A stretch of 13,594 bases of DNA from assembly GCA_013817065.1 (NCBI GenBank), contig JACDDJ010000043.1, positions 1 to 13,594 on the forward strand. The letters run 5' to 3'. A program made the position numbers and the translations under genes. The stretch comes from Acidobacteriota bacterium. GTDB lineage: Bacteria; Acidobacteriota; Vicinamibacteria; Vicinamibacterales; 2-12-FULL-66-21. Positions 6,799 through 13,594 of this stretch are shown piece after piece. Position 1 is the first letter of the stretch; each line of letters begins with the position of its first letter. The notes under the pieces were generated by a model. It was not told the DNA's origin. It was given only the letters and a program-made list of their open reading frames with translations, and ran no database searches.

Positions 6799-9101
6799 CA
6801 ACCGCGCCGCCGGTAGATACGGATCGAACCGGATTCAAAGGCCAGGTCCATCGCGCGCATCATGCGGGCCTCATGATCGGCAGACACGGCGTAGCGTGTG
6901 CGTTCGATCGGCCCGAGAAAGACGTATGACACATTCCACGTCAGGAGCGTCCGCTGCAGATCCTGGTCCGATTGAGCATTGTAGATAGCGCGCAGCGCCT
7001 CCAGCCGTCCGGCCGCCATAGCCTCGTACTCACGGCCGCGCCACTGTCGTTCGTGCCCCTGCCATCCCACGAGCGTGGCGCGCGCGGTGGTGATGCTGAT
7101 GATGTTGTCGCTCGCATCATAACTGTTGCCGGCAGCCTGTACGACGATCGCGGCCGGAGGCGTGCTTCGTCGGACCCACTCGATTGCCGCCAGCACGTCA
7201 GGCTGTTCACGCTCGAGAAACCCGAGCGCATTCAGCGAAGGCGAAGACGTGCGACTGGTCGACCAGGCCGCCGCCGGCGCGTAGACGAGACCGGCAGCCA
7301 TCGCCAGGAGTGCGACGACCGCCCCGGCCCTCGCCGCGCCGCCGTTCACCCAGGCCAGCACCGTGCCGACCGCACCGGCGATCCCGAGGAACAGCCACGC
7401 CTGGTAGTAGAACTTGAATACTGTGTTCATCCGGGTGCCGAAACTATCGTGGGCGTAGACCACTTCCGGAACGAGTACGAGCAAGAGTCCGACGACGACG
7501 AGCAGCAAGCCGAAGGTCAGGCCTGCCGATTGAACGCGCGCATGTCGAGCACTGACCCGGAGGAGCGCAAGCGTGAAGCCCAGCCCAAAGACGATCAGCA
7601 CGAGCACTGGCCAGCCAGTGAGCCAGCGGTCGAGTGCGATCGAAAGCGGGGCGTCGACGTGCAGGGCGATGCGTCTGAGCCATGCCGAACCTCCGGTGCT
7701 GTGCGAAACCCAGTAGGCGATCGCGCCAAACCACGCCGCACAGGCGGTCAACCCCGCCACGGCCAGCAATCCGACATGCGGCAGGCGCGCCGGTTGTGCG
7801 ATCCACGCCAGCCGCAGCAGCAGCACGACACCGGGTGCCAGCGACCCGAACATGATCGCGAACTGTGACAACCGCGTCGGATGAAAGAGGTTCGGAACGA
7901 CGCCCTGCACCTGCGATTGCGCCGTCATCAGGAACGGCACGTTGAGGAGCAGCGTCGCCAACAGGAGAAGGACCAGCGCAGGAGTAACCTGCCGCAACCG
8001 CGTGATCATGCCGGTGACGCCCGGCAGTGAAAAAGTAAGAACGAGCGCGACGACGAGGAAGGCAGCCGGGAAGTCCCACGTGTTCAGCGCGATCGACGCG
8101 CCGCAGGCAGCGGCTACGACGGACGGAAGGGCGGCACTTCGAGCGGCCCGCGGTGCCAGTCGCGACAGGAACAGGTTCAGCGCCAGCGTGATGGTGAGCG
8201 CAACGAACGGCATCGACAACAGGTGCGGGTGGTTGTCACCGAGGAGATAGCTGAAGAACGGGAACTCGGTGATCACCTCGATGGGCTGCCCCGCCAGGTC
8301 CATATCCTGGACCACACGGCTGCTTCTCCACCACCACCAGCCCTCCGTGCGTAACGCCGTGCCTTGCAGCCGCGCCGTCACCCACTCAACCGGCAGCGAC
8401 AGGTTGCTGGCGATCGTCACCAGGACCGCGGTCAGCCCGCCGGCGGTGATCGCCATCCGGCGACGCGCTCCTTCAATGGATCCGAGCGACGTGATGTTGT
8501 ATCCGAGGCCGAAACAGGTGGTGACCAGCAGGCCGAGCCAGCAGGCCTGGCCCACGTTATAGGAGACGGCAACCGGTTGGCCGCTGATGTGCCCGACGGC
8601 GCTCATCAGCCAATAACCCAGGTAGTAGTAGCTGACCGGATATCCGGCAAGCCATGGATCTGCGGGTGGAAAGGCCGGACTGTTCGCCGTCGTGGTGAGC
8701 AGCATCAGGTCCATCGGCTGCTCGGTGTGATTCGCCGACGGATTGAAAGCACGGATCACACACCAGCCACCGAATGCGATCAGGAACAGCAGCTCAGTGC
8801 TCACCACCATCGAAGCCGCCGGCAGATGCGGAGTGCCGTCGGTCGAATTGCGGTACTGTGCGCGCTGCGCCAGCGTCAGCCCGGCGAGCAGCAGCACGAC
8901 GAGCGCCGCACCTCCGAGCTCGTTGCGAAGCAATCCCAGGGAGGTCCCGACCCACAGCAGGAAGCCACAGAGGAAGACGCCCAGCGTCTTACTGGAGGCG
9001 TAGCCGCAGTCGGGCAGCCGGCGTGAATGCGGCAGGAGAAGGAGGTAGGAGATGCCTCCGAGTAACTGGACGACAACGTACCAGGACAGGAAAGCCGTCA
9101 T
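6798..9101 (-). CDS. DUF2298 / Chlor_Arch_YYY family integral membrane protein
   Basis: A 767-residue multi-pass protein from ATG 9101, with most of residues 1-610 hydrophobic. It shows the family hallmark YYYLGY at 158-163, preceded by TEQPMDLMLL (126-135) and FPPADPWLAGYPVS (144-157). Other conserved blocks are the FPFFSYLLGDNHPHLLSMPF region (280-299), FGTRMNTVFKFYYQAWL (554-570) and GWQGHERQWRG (679-689). This is the single-domain form, close to the usual 700-900 residues. The family is uncommon in bacteria and archaea, is often encoded beside Agl23-type (TIGR03663) genes as here, and is thought to be a GT-C-like sugar transferase, although I know of no proven reaction. The stop overlaps the next start (TGATG); the upstream Thr/Pro-repeat gene ends 36 bp before it. 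No strong Shine-Dalgarno is visible. The family assignment is very secure. Confidence 0.95.
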   Translation of the reverse strand: MTAFLSWYVVVQLLGGISYLLLLPHSRRLPDCGYASSKTLGVFLCGFLLWVGTSLGLLRNELGGAALVVLLLAGLTLAQRAQYRNSTDGTPHLPAASMVVSTELLFLIAFGGWCVIRAFNPSANHTEQPMDLMLLTTTANSPAFPPADPWLAGYPVSYYYLGYWLMSAVGHISGQPVAVSYNVGQACWLGLLVTTCFGLGYNITSLGSIEGARRRMAITAGGLTAVLVTIASNLSLPVEWVTARLQGTALRTEGWWWWRSSRVVQDMDLAGQPIEVITEFPFFSYLLGDNHPHLLSMPFVALTITLALNLFLSRLAPRAARSAALPSVVAAACGASIALNTWDFPAAFLVVALVLTFSLPGVTGMITRLRQVTPALVLLLLATLLLNVPFLMTAQSQVQGVVPNLFHPTRLSQFAIMFGSLAPGVVLLLRLAWIAQPARLPHVGLLAVAGLTACAAWFGAIAYWVSHSTGGSAWLRRIALHVDAPLSIALDRWLTGWPVLVLIVFGLGFTLALLRVSARHARVQSAGLTFGLLLVVVGLLLVLVPEVVYAHDSFGTRMNTVFKFYYQAWLFLGIAGAVGTVLAWVNGGAARAGAVVALLAMAAGLVYAPAAAWSTSRTSSPSLNALGFLEREQPDVLAAIEWVRRSTPPAAIVVQAAGNSYDASDNIISITTARATLVGWQGHERQWRGREYEAMAAGRLEALRAIYNAQSDQDLQRTLLTWNVSYVFLGPIERTRYAVSADHEARMMRAMDLAFESGSIRIYRRRG

Positions 9102-9137
9102 CTCTCGGAGCCCGGGGGCGGTGGAGCCGCGATCGGT

Positions 9138-9895
9138 CTAGTGCGCCTGCCGCCGGCTCAGCACCATCCAGCTCGCCCCGGCCAGCATCATCGCCAGCAG
9201 GATCAGAAAGTGGTCGGCATTGCCGGCACGGTCTGAAGCACTGCGAAGGCGATCACGGGGGCTGGTGGATTGTTCGCGCAGCCGCCGGCGTCTGTCGCCT
9301 GGATTGTGAACGGAAAGGATCCCGGCGCCACCGGTGTGCCCGACAACAGACCGCCGGAGCTGAGCGTGAGCCCGGGCGGCAGTGATCCACTCGTGACACT
9401 GAAGTTGACCGGCGGTGTGGCGCCATTGAGCGTCAACTGCTGCGAGTACGGCACCCCGAGCGTCGCCGGCGGGACTGGCGAGGGCGACACCGAGCACGGA
9501 ATCGGCGTCGGCGTCGGCGTGAACGTCGGCGTCGAGGTCAACGGAATGCTGGTCGCCGTGGGCGTGGGCGTCGCGGTAACCGTCAACGCAGGCGTCACCG
9601 TCGGCGTGTTCGTTGGCGTGCTGGTGGCAATCGGCGTCGGAGTAATAGTCGCCGTATTGGTCGGCGTGACGGTCGGCGTATTGGTCGGCGTGACGGTCGG
9701 CGTATTGGTTGGCGTAATCGTCAGCGTCGGGGTCGGTGTATTGGTCGGCGTAACCGTCAGCGTTGGGGTCGGGGTACTGGTAAGAGTAGGCGTTTGCGCC
9801 GAGACGACGGCAGGGTACAGCCCCGCGAGCAGCGCGAACGCAACGAAGGGCCTGTTGGCGCGCCGGCGAGCCGTTTCGACAAAATATCTGAGCAT
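9138..9895 (-). CDS. Secreted Thr/Pro-repeat protein with putative Ig domain and C-terminal anchor in the -1 frame (frameshifted)
   Basis: The ATG frame from 9895 gives 230 residues: a signal peptide (residues 1-33, basic start, hydrophobic core, VSA before Q34), a Thr-Pro-rich stretch (35-131) with octad repeats such as TPTNTPTV, and a putative Ig domain of the He_PIG type (134-220) with GVPYSQQL, GSLPPGLTL and GLLSGTP. The frame stops at TGA 9205-9203. The -1 frame from there continues LILLAMMLAGASWMVL then SRRQAH and a stop at 9138, which is a membrane helix plus basic tail like IPTL/PEP-CTERM sorting signals. Adding one base near 9209, or a -1 slip on TTTC, gives a coherent 252-residue protein. 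Its role is unknown. The Thr-Pro linker is a plausible O-glycosylation target of the adjacent GT-C proteins. The lesion may be a mutation, a sequencing error or recoding. Confidence 0.75.
9503..9793 (-). repeat. Tandem repeat region encoding Thr-Pro octads (24-bp period)
   Basis: The region codes for residues 35-131 of the Thr/Pro-repeat protein. Repeats are imperfect, with a core of two identical 24-bp units at 9654-9677 and 9678-9701 and a diverged third at 9702-9725. They encode TPTNTPTV-like octads. Such tracts expand and contract by slippage. Long open frames on both strands here are a by-product of the periodic composition. Confidence 0.85.
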
Positions 9896-9941
9896 TTTCT
9901 GGGTTCGGATCTGCGCGGCCCGATCAAAGAGCCCGAGTGTA

Positions 9942-9957
9942 TGGCAGGACCGTTGCC
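9942..9957 (-). promoter_or_regulatory. Candidate sigma-54 (-24/-12) promoter element, readable on both strands
   Basis: On the minus strand GGCAACGGTCCTGCC has the GG-N10-GC spacing of sigma-54 promoters. It would place a transcription start near 9932, about 37 bases before the ATG of the Thr/Pro-repeat gene. The plus strand of the same site reads TGGCAGGACCGTTGCC, a closer consensus match, but it points away from that gene and antisense to the ABC relic. A sigma-54 activator gene ends about 325 bp away, which makes the site attractive. In GC-rich DNA such matches also arise by chance. Confidence 0.3.
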
Positions 9958-9981
9958 GCCGTCAAACAAATGGGAGTCGAT

Positions 9982-10230
9982 CTAGTCGTGCCTCAGCGCC
10001 TGGATCGGATCCAGACGCGCGGCCCGGCGCGCCGGGAGATACCGCCGAGGACGCCGATCGCCGAGGCGGCGCTGAGATTCAGGAGCGTGGACTTGCCGGA
10101 CCCTGAAATCTCAGCAGCGCCACGAACTCACCCTGCGGGACTTCGAGAGAGACACCATCGAGCGCGCGGACCGGGACCTCGCCCATAGAGTAGTGCTTCT
10201 GTCCCAGGGGAGCACGAGCTCGATCTCGCG
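9982..10230 (-). pseudogene. Relic of a MacB-type ABC exporter: ATPase N-terminus joined to permease C-terminus
   Basis: Three pieces in different frames read as ABC exporter fragments. About 10198-10110 gives KHYSMGEVPVRALDGVSLEV and then PQGEFVALL, the N-terminus of a MacB/LolD-type ATPase, possibly preceded by REIEL after another frameshift. Bases 10106-10074 give SGSGKSTLLNL, the Walker A motif, one base out of frame with the first piece. The sequence then jumps to LSAASAIGVLGG and, after one more frameshift, YLPARRAARLDPIQALRHD and a TAG at 9982-9984. This is the characteristic C-terminus of the FtsX/MacB permease. The rest of the ATPase (Walker B, signature) and nearly all of the permease are missing, so a large internal deletion joined an ATPase gene to the permease gene that followed it. 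It cannot make a working transporter. The relic sits just after the response regulator gene and shows that this intergenic stretch is decayed coding DNA. Confidence 0.75.
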
Positions 10231-10282
10231 TCGAGCCTCGATCGCCGACTCGGTCCCGAGGCGAGCCGCACACGGACGATCC

Positions 10283-11656
10283 TCAGGCCTCGGTTCGAGG
10301 TCCGCCTTGGTCCTTCGCCGCTGCAATTCCGTAGCGCTTGATCTTCTGGTACAACGAGCTGCGCGGAATGCCCAGACGGACCGCCGACCGCTCCACGTGG
10401 CCCTGTTCCTCACGCAGGACTTCGGTGATGTAGCGCTGCTCGAGCGCCACCAATGTGAGTCGCGTATCGCTCAGCACAGGCGCTGGCGAGGCCATGTCGA
10501 AACGCAGGTCCGGCTCTGTCAGCACGGCCGCGTCCGTCAGCAGCACAGCCCGCTCGAGGACGTTGCGCAACTCGCGGATATTGCCAGGCCAGGAATAGTC
10601 ACAGAGTGCGGCCACGGCGTCAGCAGCCAGCGACAGGTGCCGCCGACCCACATCCGCGGCGCAGTGATCGAGCAGCTCGCGCGCAAGCCCGGGGATATCC
10701 TCCCGTCGTTCGCGCAGGGCCGGCACCATGAGCGGAACGGTGCTGATTCGAAAGTACAAGTCCTGGCGAAACTTTCGATCGTGGACCAGCGCGCCCAGGT
10801 CGTGGTGGGTCGCCACGAGCAACCGCACGTCGACGCGACGGTCCCTGACGTCGCCCATCCGGCGAAACCGCTTCTCTTCGAGGACCTTTAACAACTTGGG
10901 CTGTACTTCGAGGTCCATGTCGCCAATTTCGTCCAGGAACAAGGTCCCCCGATGCGCGACCTCGAGCAGGCCGGTTTTGGCCGTGACCGCACCGGTAAAC
11001 GCTCCTCTTTCATGCCCGAACAATTCCGTCTCGAGGAAGTCGCGCGATAGCGTGGCACAGTTCAGATCGACAAACGGCTCGAGTGCGCGCGGGCTATGCA
11101 GATGCAGCCAGCGCGCCAGCACTCCTTTGCCGGTCCCCGTTTCGCCCCGGATGAGCACCGGGCTGCTGGCGGCCGCCACGCGGAGAGCCTGATCCTCGAG
11201 CGTTCGGAGCGCGGGACTGGTACCCGCAAATGGATTGACCTCCTCGCGCGATGCGCGGCTCCGTCGCGCCAGTTCGTTCTGACGGCTGCGCTGCTGCTCG
11301 ATCACGCGATTGAGGATGACGGCCAGTGTCGGTAACTCGAGCGGCTTGGTCAGGAAGTGTTCAGCCCCCTCTTTGACTGCTTGCACCGCCAGATCGATCG
11401 AACCATGTGCCGTCAGGATGATCAGCGGTACGGCCGCGGCGCCGTTCTCCTGCCCCTCTCGCAGCAGATCCAGGGCATTGCCATCTGGCAGGCGGTAATC
11501 GACGATCGCGACGTCCGGACGCCCCGTCCGGAGTGCCTCCCGACCGCGTTGTACCGAATCGGCTTCGTCGACCTCGTACCCTGTCGATTCGAGGAAGTCA
11601 CGAATGCCGAAGCGCACGGACGGCTCATCATCGATGATCAGAATCCTCGGCGGCAC
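10283..11656 (-). CDS. NtrC-family sigma-54-dependent response regulator
   Basis: A 457-residue activator with all three modules. The receiver domain (about 1-120) has acidic pair D9-D10, phosphoacceptor D53 (VDYRLPDG), T82 and K104. The AAA+ domain (about 145-385) has Walker A GETGTGKG at 171-178, the sigma-54-contacting GAFTGA loop at 218-223, Walker B GTLFLDEIGD at 237-246 and a conserved WPGNIRELRNVLERA segment. A Fis-type helix-turn-helix (HVERSAVRLGIPRSSLYQKI) lies near the C-terminus. All key residues are intact, so it should activate sigma-54 promoters once phosphorylated. I chose GTG 11656 over the longer ATG 11692 because GAGGAG precedes it by six bases and the receiver domain begins right after it. 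The ATG would overlap the kinase gene by 26 bp. Its partner is almost certainly the kinase encoded just upstream. Target genes are not known. Confidence 0.95.
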   Translation of the reverse strand: MPPRILIIDDEPSVRFGIRDFLESTGYEVDEADSVQRGREALRTGRPDVAIVDYRLPDGNALDLLREGQENGAAAVPLIILTAHGSIDLAVQAVKEGAEHFLTKPLELPTLAVILNRVIEQQRSRQNELARRSRASREEVNPFAGTSPALRTLEDQALRVAAASSPVLIRGETGTGKGVLARWLHLHSPRALEPFVDLNCATLSRDFLETELFGHERGAFTGAVTAKTGLLEVAHRGTLFLDEIGDMDLEVQPKLLKVLEEKRFRRMGDVRDRRVDVRLLVATHHDLGALVHDRKFRQDLYFRISTVPLMVPALRERREDIPGLARELLDHCAADVGRRHLSLAADAVAALCDYSWPGNIRELRNVLERAVLLTDAAVLTEPDLRFDMASPAPVLSDTRLTLVALEQRYITEVLREEQGHVERSAVRLGIPRSSLYQKIKRYGIAAAKDQGGPRTEA

Positions 11657-11662
11657 CTTTAT

Positions 11663-11668
11663 CTCCTC
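11663..11668 (-). promoter_or_regulatory. Ribosome binding site setting the response regulator start
   Basis: GAGGAG lies six bases before GTG 11656 and overlaps the kinase stop codon TGA (11669-11667). It favours the GTG start over ATG 11692 and suggests coupled translation of kinase and regulator. Confidence 0.7.
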
Positions 11669-13594
11669 AACTGCCAGGACTGGAGCTGCCATTGAGCGGC
11701 AGCTGGACGGTCAGGATGGCACCGCCGCGCGGATCATTGCGCGCGATGGTTCTCCCCCCGTGCTGGTCGACGATCGTTTCCACGATCGACAGGCCGAGCC
11801 CGGTGCCACGTGCACGGCGGCTGAAAAACGGTTCGAAAATATGGGGCAGATCTTCAGCGCCGATACCGGGACCTCGGTCCAGGACTTCGCACCTTACCCA
11901 CGCCCGGTGATCTTCGTCAACGCGACTCACGACTACCGACACGGTCGCGCCCTGTGGCGAGTGGTGGATCGCATTCTCGAGCAGATTCTGAAAGACCTGG
12001 ACCATCCGCGCGGAGTCGAGCGTGACGGTGTCGACGTCCGCTGCCACCCGGTGCGACATGGTAACCCCCGCTTGGACCGCGAGCTCGCGACAGGCATGCA
12101 TGGCACGCTCCAGGACGTCCTCGATCTGCGTCATCGACGGCTCGAGGCCGGATGGCTTGCCATACTCCAGCAAGTCCCGGGTGAGTGCGTTCAGGCGCGC
12201 GATCTCACGGCGTAACACCGTCAGGTGGTCCGCGTAGATGGTCTGACTGCCGAGGCGCAGCAGACGTGCCTCAATGGCATCGACCGTCGATGAAATACCG
12301 AACAGTGGGTTCCTGGCTTCATGCGCGACGCCCGCGACCAGCGAGCCCATTCTCGCCAGCATCGCGTTACGCTGCAGTTCGGCCCGTAACGCGCGCTGAG
12401 CGGCTTCGGCGCGCTCACGGTCAGCGATCTGCTGTTTCAGGGCTTCGTTGGTCGCACGCAACTGAGTATCGCTCGCCTCGAGGACAGCTTTCGAGACGGT
12501 CGTCGCCTCGAGCTGTTCCACCATCTGGTTGAAATGACCGGCGAGATCGGCCAGCTCGTCACGCCCCTTCACGAGGATTCGCGCACTCAGGTCGCCGCGC
12601 CGCACCGCCTCGGTGCCCGCCATCAGCCGGGTCACCGAGCGCGTCAGGCTCAGAATCAGCAGCCCGGCGACGGCACATGCCGAAAGCAGGAACAGCGGCA
12701 GGAGCACCCCCGCACGCCGCGCGACACCTCGGACCGCGGTATCCGCGTCAACGATTGGCTGATCGAGGCCCTCGATCGCGAGGACCTGGATTTCATCGTC
12801 GAGCAAGTCGTCCAGCTGTTTGCTCAACTCCTCAAAGCGCCGGCCATGTTGAACAATCTGTGCATCGAACGCGAGCACCTCCTGGATGGCCTGAACCGTG
12901 TCGCGAAAGATCGCTGTGACCGAGGCGACAATCCGTCGCTCGGCGACCGTGAGGTATGGGTTGCGCCGCAGTGTGGCCGCCTGTGCCTTGAACTCTTCGA
13001 CGTTGCGCCAGATGCGATTGCGATCCTCCTCACGCCGTGTCCGCCGGTAGTTGGCGAGCCAGATGCCGACTTCCCCGATGTCGGCTTCGAGGTCGATGGA
13101 ATCGACCAGCTTCTCGAGTGCCCCGGTGCCAGTGCGATCGACACGGTTCTCGAGCTGGTCATCAAGGAGTTCGTCGATCGTTTCGATGTTGCGCATCACC
13201 AGGGCGAAGCGGTCACTCTCGGCGTCCCGGTTGGCGATCATGGCGTCTGCGATCGTCACAAACTCGTCGTAGAGCTGCTTGACGCGCGCCGCGAGCCCCC
13301 GGGAGCGGGGCGAATCGCTCAGCCTGAGATACTGCGCGTGGAACTGCTCGAATTCGCGGCGATCGTCGGCAATCCGCTGGATCTCGGCCGGATCGCGGCT
13401 GTCCATGTATCTGAGGACCCGGGCCACCAGTTCAACCAGGTTGATCTCCATTTCGTACGCCGCCTGTACGACCGGCTCTTCGCGTTCGGCGAGCTCGCGC
13501 AGATTCGTCTGGAGGTTGGCAAGACCCTGGTACACGATGAACAGTGAAATCGCCCCGACACACACGATAAGCGCGACGCCGACGACTACCTTGC
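11667..13594 (-). CDS. Membrane sensor histidine kinase, 5' end beyond the window
   Basis: The frame stays open to the right edge: codons before GTG 13565 read KVVVGVALIV, part of the first membrane helix, so the true start is outside. Counting from 13565, residues 1-12 finish helix one. Residues 15-285 are an all-helical extracytoplasmic sensor, long enough for a bimodular helical bundle (HBM-like, inferred). Helix two is at 286-307, followed by HAMP at 308-352 and a coiled coil at 353-400. The kinase core has the H-box VAGVAHEARNPLFG with phosphoacceptor H415, the N-box NLLENAIHH (527-535), G1 DRGPGIG (563-569), F-box EPFFSR (578-583) and G2 GTGLGLSI (587-594). It is a complete NtrB-class transmitter. 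The response regulator gene starts 10 bp after its stop, so they form one two-component system. The signal sensed is unknown. Confidence 0.93.
   Translation of the reverse strand, partial: KVVVGVALIVCVGAISLFIVYQGLANLQTNLRELAEREEPVVQAAYEMEINLVELVARVLRYMDSRDPAEIQRIADDRREFEQFHAQYLRLSDSPRSRGLAARVKQLYDEFVTIADAMIANRDAESDRFALVMRNIETIDELLDDQLENRVDRTGTGALEKLVDSIDLEADIGEVGIWLANYRRTRREEDRNRIWRNVEEFKAQAATLRRNPYLTVAERRIVASVTAIFRDTVQAIQEVLAFDAQIVQHGRRFEELSKQLDDLLDDEIQVLAIEGLDQPIVDADTAVRGVARRAGVLLPLFLLSACAVAGLLILSLTRSVTRLMAGTEAVRRGDLSARILVKGRDELADLAGHFNQMVEQLEATTVSKAVLEASDTQLRATNEALKQQIADRERAEAAQRALRAELQRNAMLARMGSLVAGVAHEARNPLFGISSTVDAIEARLLRLGSQTIYADHLTVLRREIARLNALTRDLLEYGKPSGLEPSMTQIEDVLERAMHACRELAVQAGVTMSHRVAADVDTVTLDSARMVQVFQNLLENAIHHSPQGATVSVVVSRVDEDHRAWVRCEVLDRGPGIGAEDLPHIFEPFFSRRARGTGLGLSIVETIVDQHGGRTIARNDPRGGAILTVQLPLNGSSSPGS

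Noticed and set aside
6972..7868. 298-residue plus-strand open frame opposite the DUF2298 gene
   Set aside because: Low-complexity Arg/Gln/Asp-rich shadow; the minus strand contains the conserved DUF2298 blocks.
9102..9137. Possible terminator between the Thr/Pro-repeat gene and the DUF2298 gene
   Set aside because: The 36-bp gap holds GGCTCC direct repeats and a GC run but no stem-loop followed by a T-tract, so an operon seems more likely.
9490..9790. Regular short repeats suggesting a CRISPR-like or noncoding array
   Set aside because: The period of 24 bp and its variants stays in one coding frame as Thr-Pro octads, without constant repeats separated by unique spacers.
9270..10106. Long plus-strand open frame with GV-rich repeats opposite the Thr/Pro-repeat gene
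   Set aside because: It is the complement of the Thr-Pro codon repeats. It has no signal peptide or domain and runs on through the promoter region and ABC relic, whereas the minus frame has a signal peptide and an Ig-like domain.
11657..11692. ATG 11692 as response regulator start
   Set aside because: It would overlap the kinase by 26 bp and add 12 residues before the receiver domain. GAGGAG is correctly spaced only for GTG 11656.
12534..13547. 337-residue plus-strand open frame opposite the histidine kinase
   Set aside because: It mirrors the kinase sensor region, shows no family motif, and the opposite strand is a complete transmitter protein.

Overview
The window carries ten recognisable loci from a GC-rich bacterium. 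There is no rRNA, tRNA, CRISPR array or insertion sequence. The mix suggests an uncultured soil or sediment lineage: GT-C membrane proteins of the Chlor_Arch_YYY/Agl23 type, a Thr-Pro repeat secreted protein, a sigma-54 activator and a MacB-type ABC relic. Chloroflexota, Acidobacteriota and Binatota/deltaproteobacterial groups are all possible. No marker in the window settles the phylum.

Left part, plus strand (1-2276): the 3' end of an FAD-dependent oxidoreductase, an FkbM-family methyltransferase, and a soluble GT2 glycosyltransferase resembling polyprenyl-phosphate sugar synthases. They are packed head to tail. The GT2 gene ends 2 bp from the end of the opposing operon.

Middle, minus strand, read right to left (9895-2279): a secreted Thr/Pro-repeat protein with a putative Ig domain, whose C-terminal membrane anchor lies in the -1 frame. 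It is followed by a DUF2298 (Chlor_Arch_YYY) membrane protein, a divergent GT-C-like membrane protein, and an Agl23-like GT-C protein fused to a six-blade NHL propeller. The last three genes overlap by 1 and 4 bp, so they are probably one translationally coupled operon.

Right part, minus strand (13594-9982): a membrane histidine kinase (5' end outside the window), an NtrC-type sigma-54 response regulator, and the decayed remnant of an ABC exporter in which an ATPase N-terminus is joined to a permease C-terminus. A GG-N10-GC element between the relic and the Thr/Pro-repeat gene could be a sigma-54 promoter.

Working model (inference): the GT2 enzyme loads a sugar onto a polyprenyl phosphate, the GT-C proteins move it onto an extracytoplasmic acceptor, the FkbM enzyme methylates the glycan, and the Thr/Pro-repeat protein is a plausible O-glycosylated client. 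The two-component system may control expression through sigma-54.
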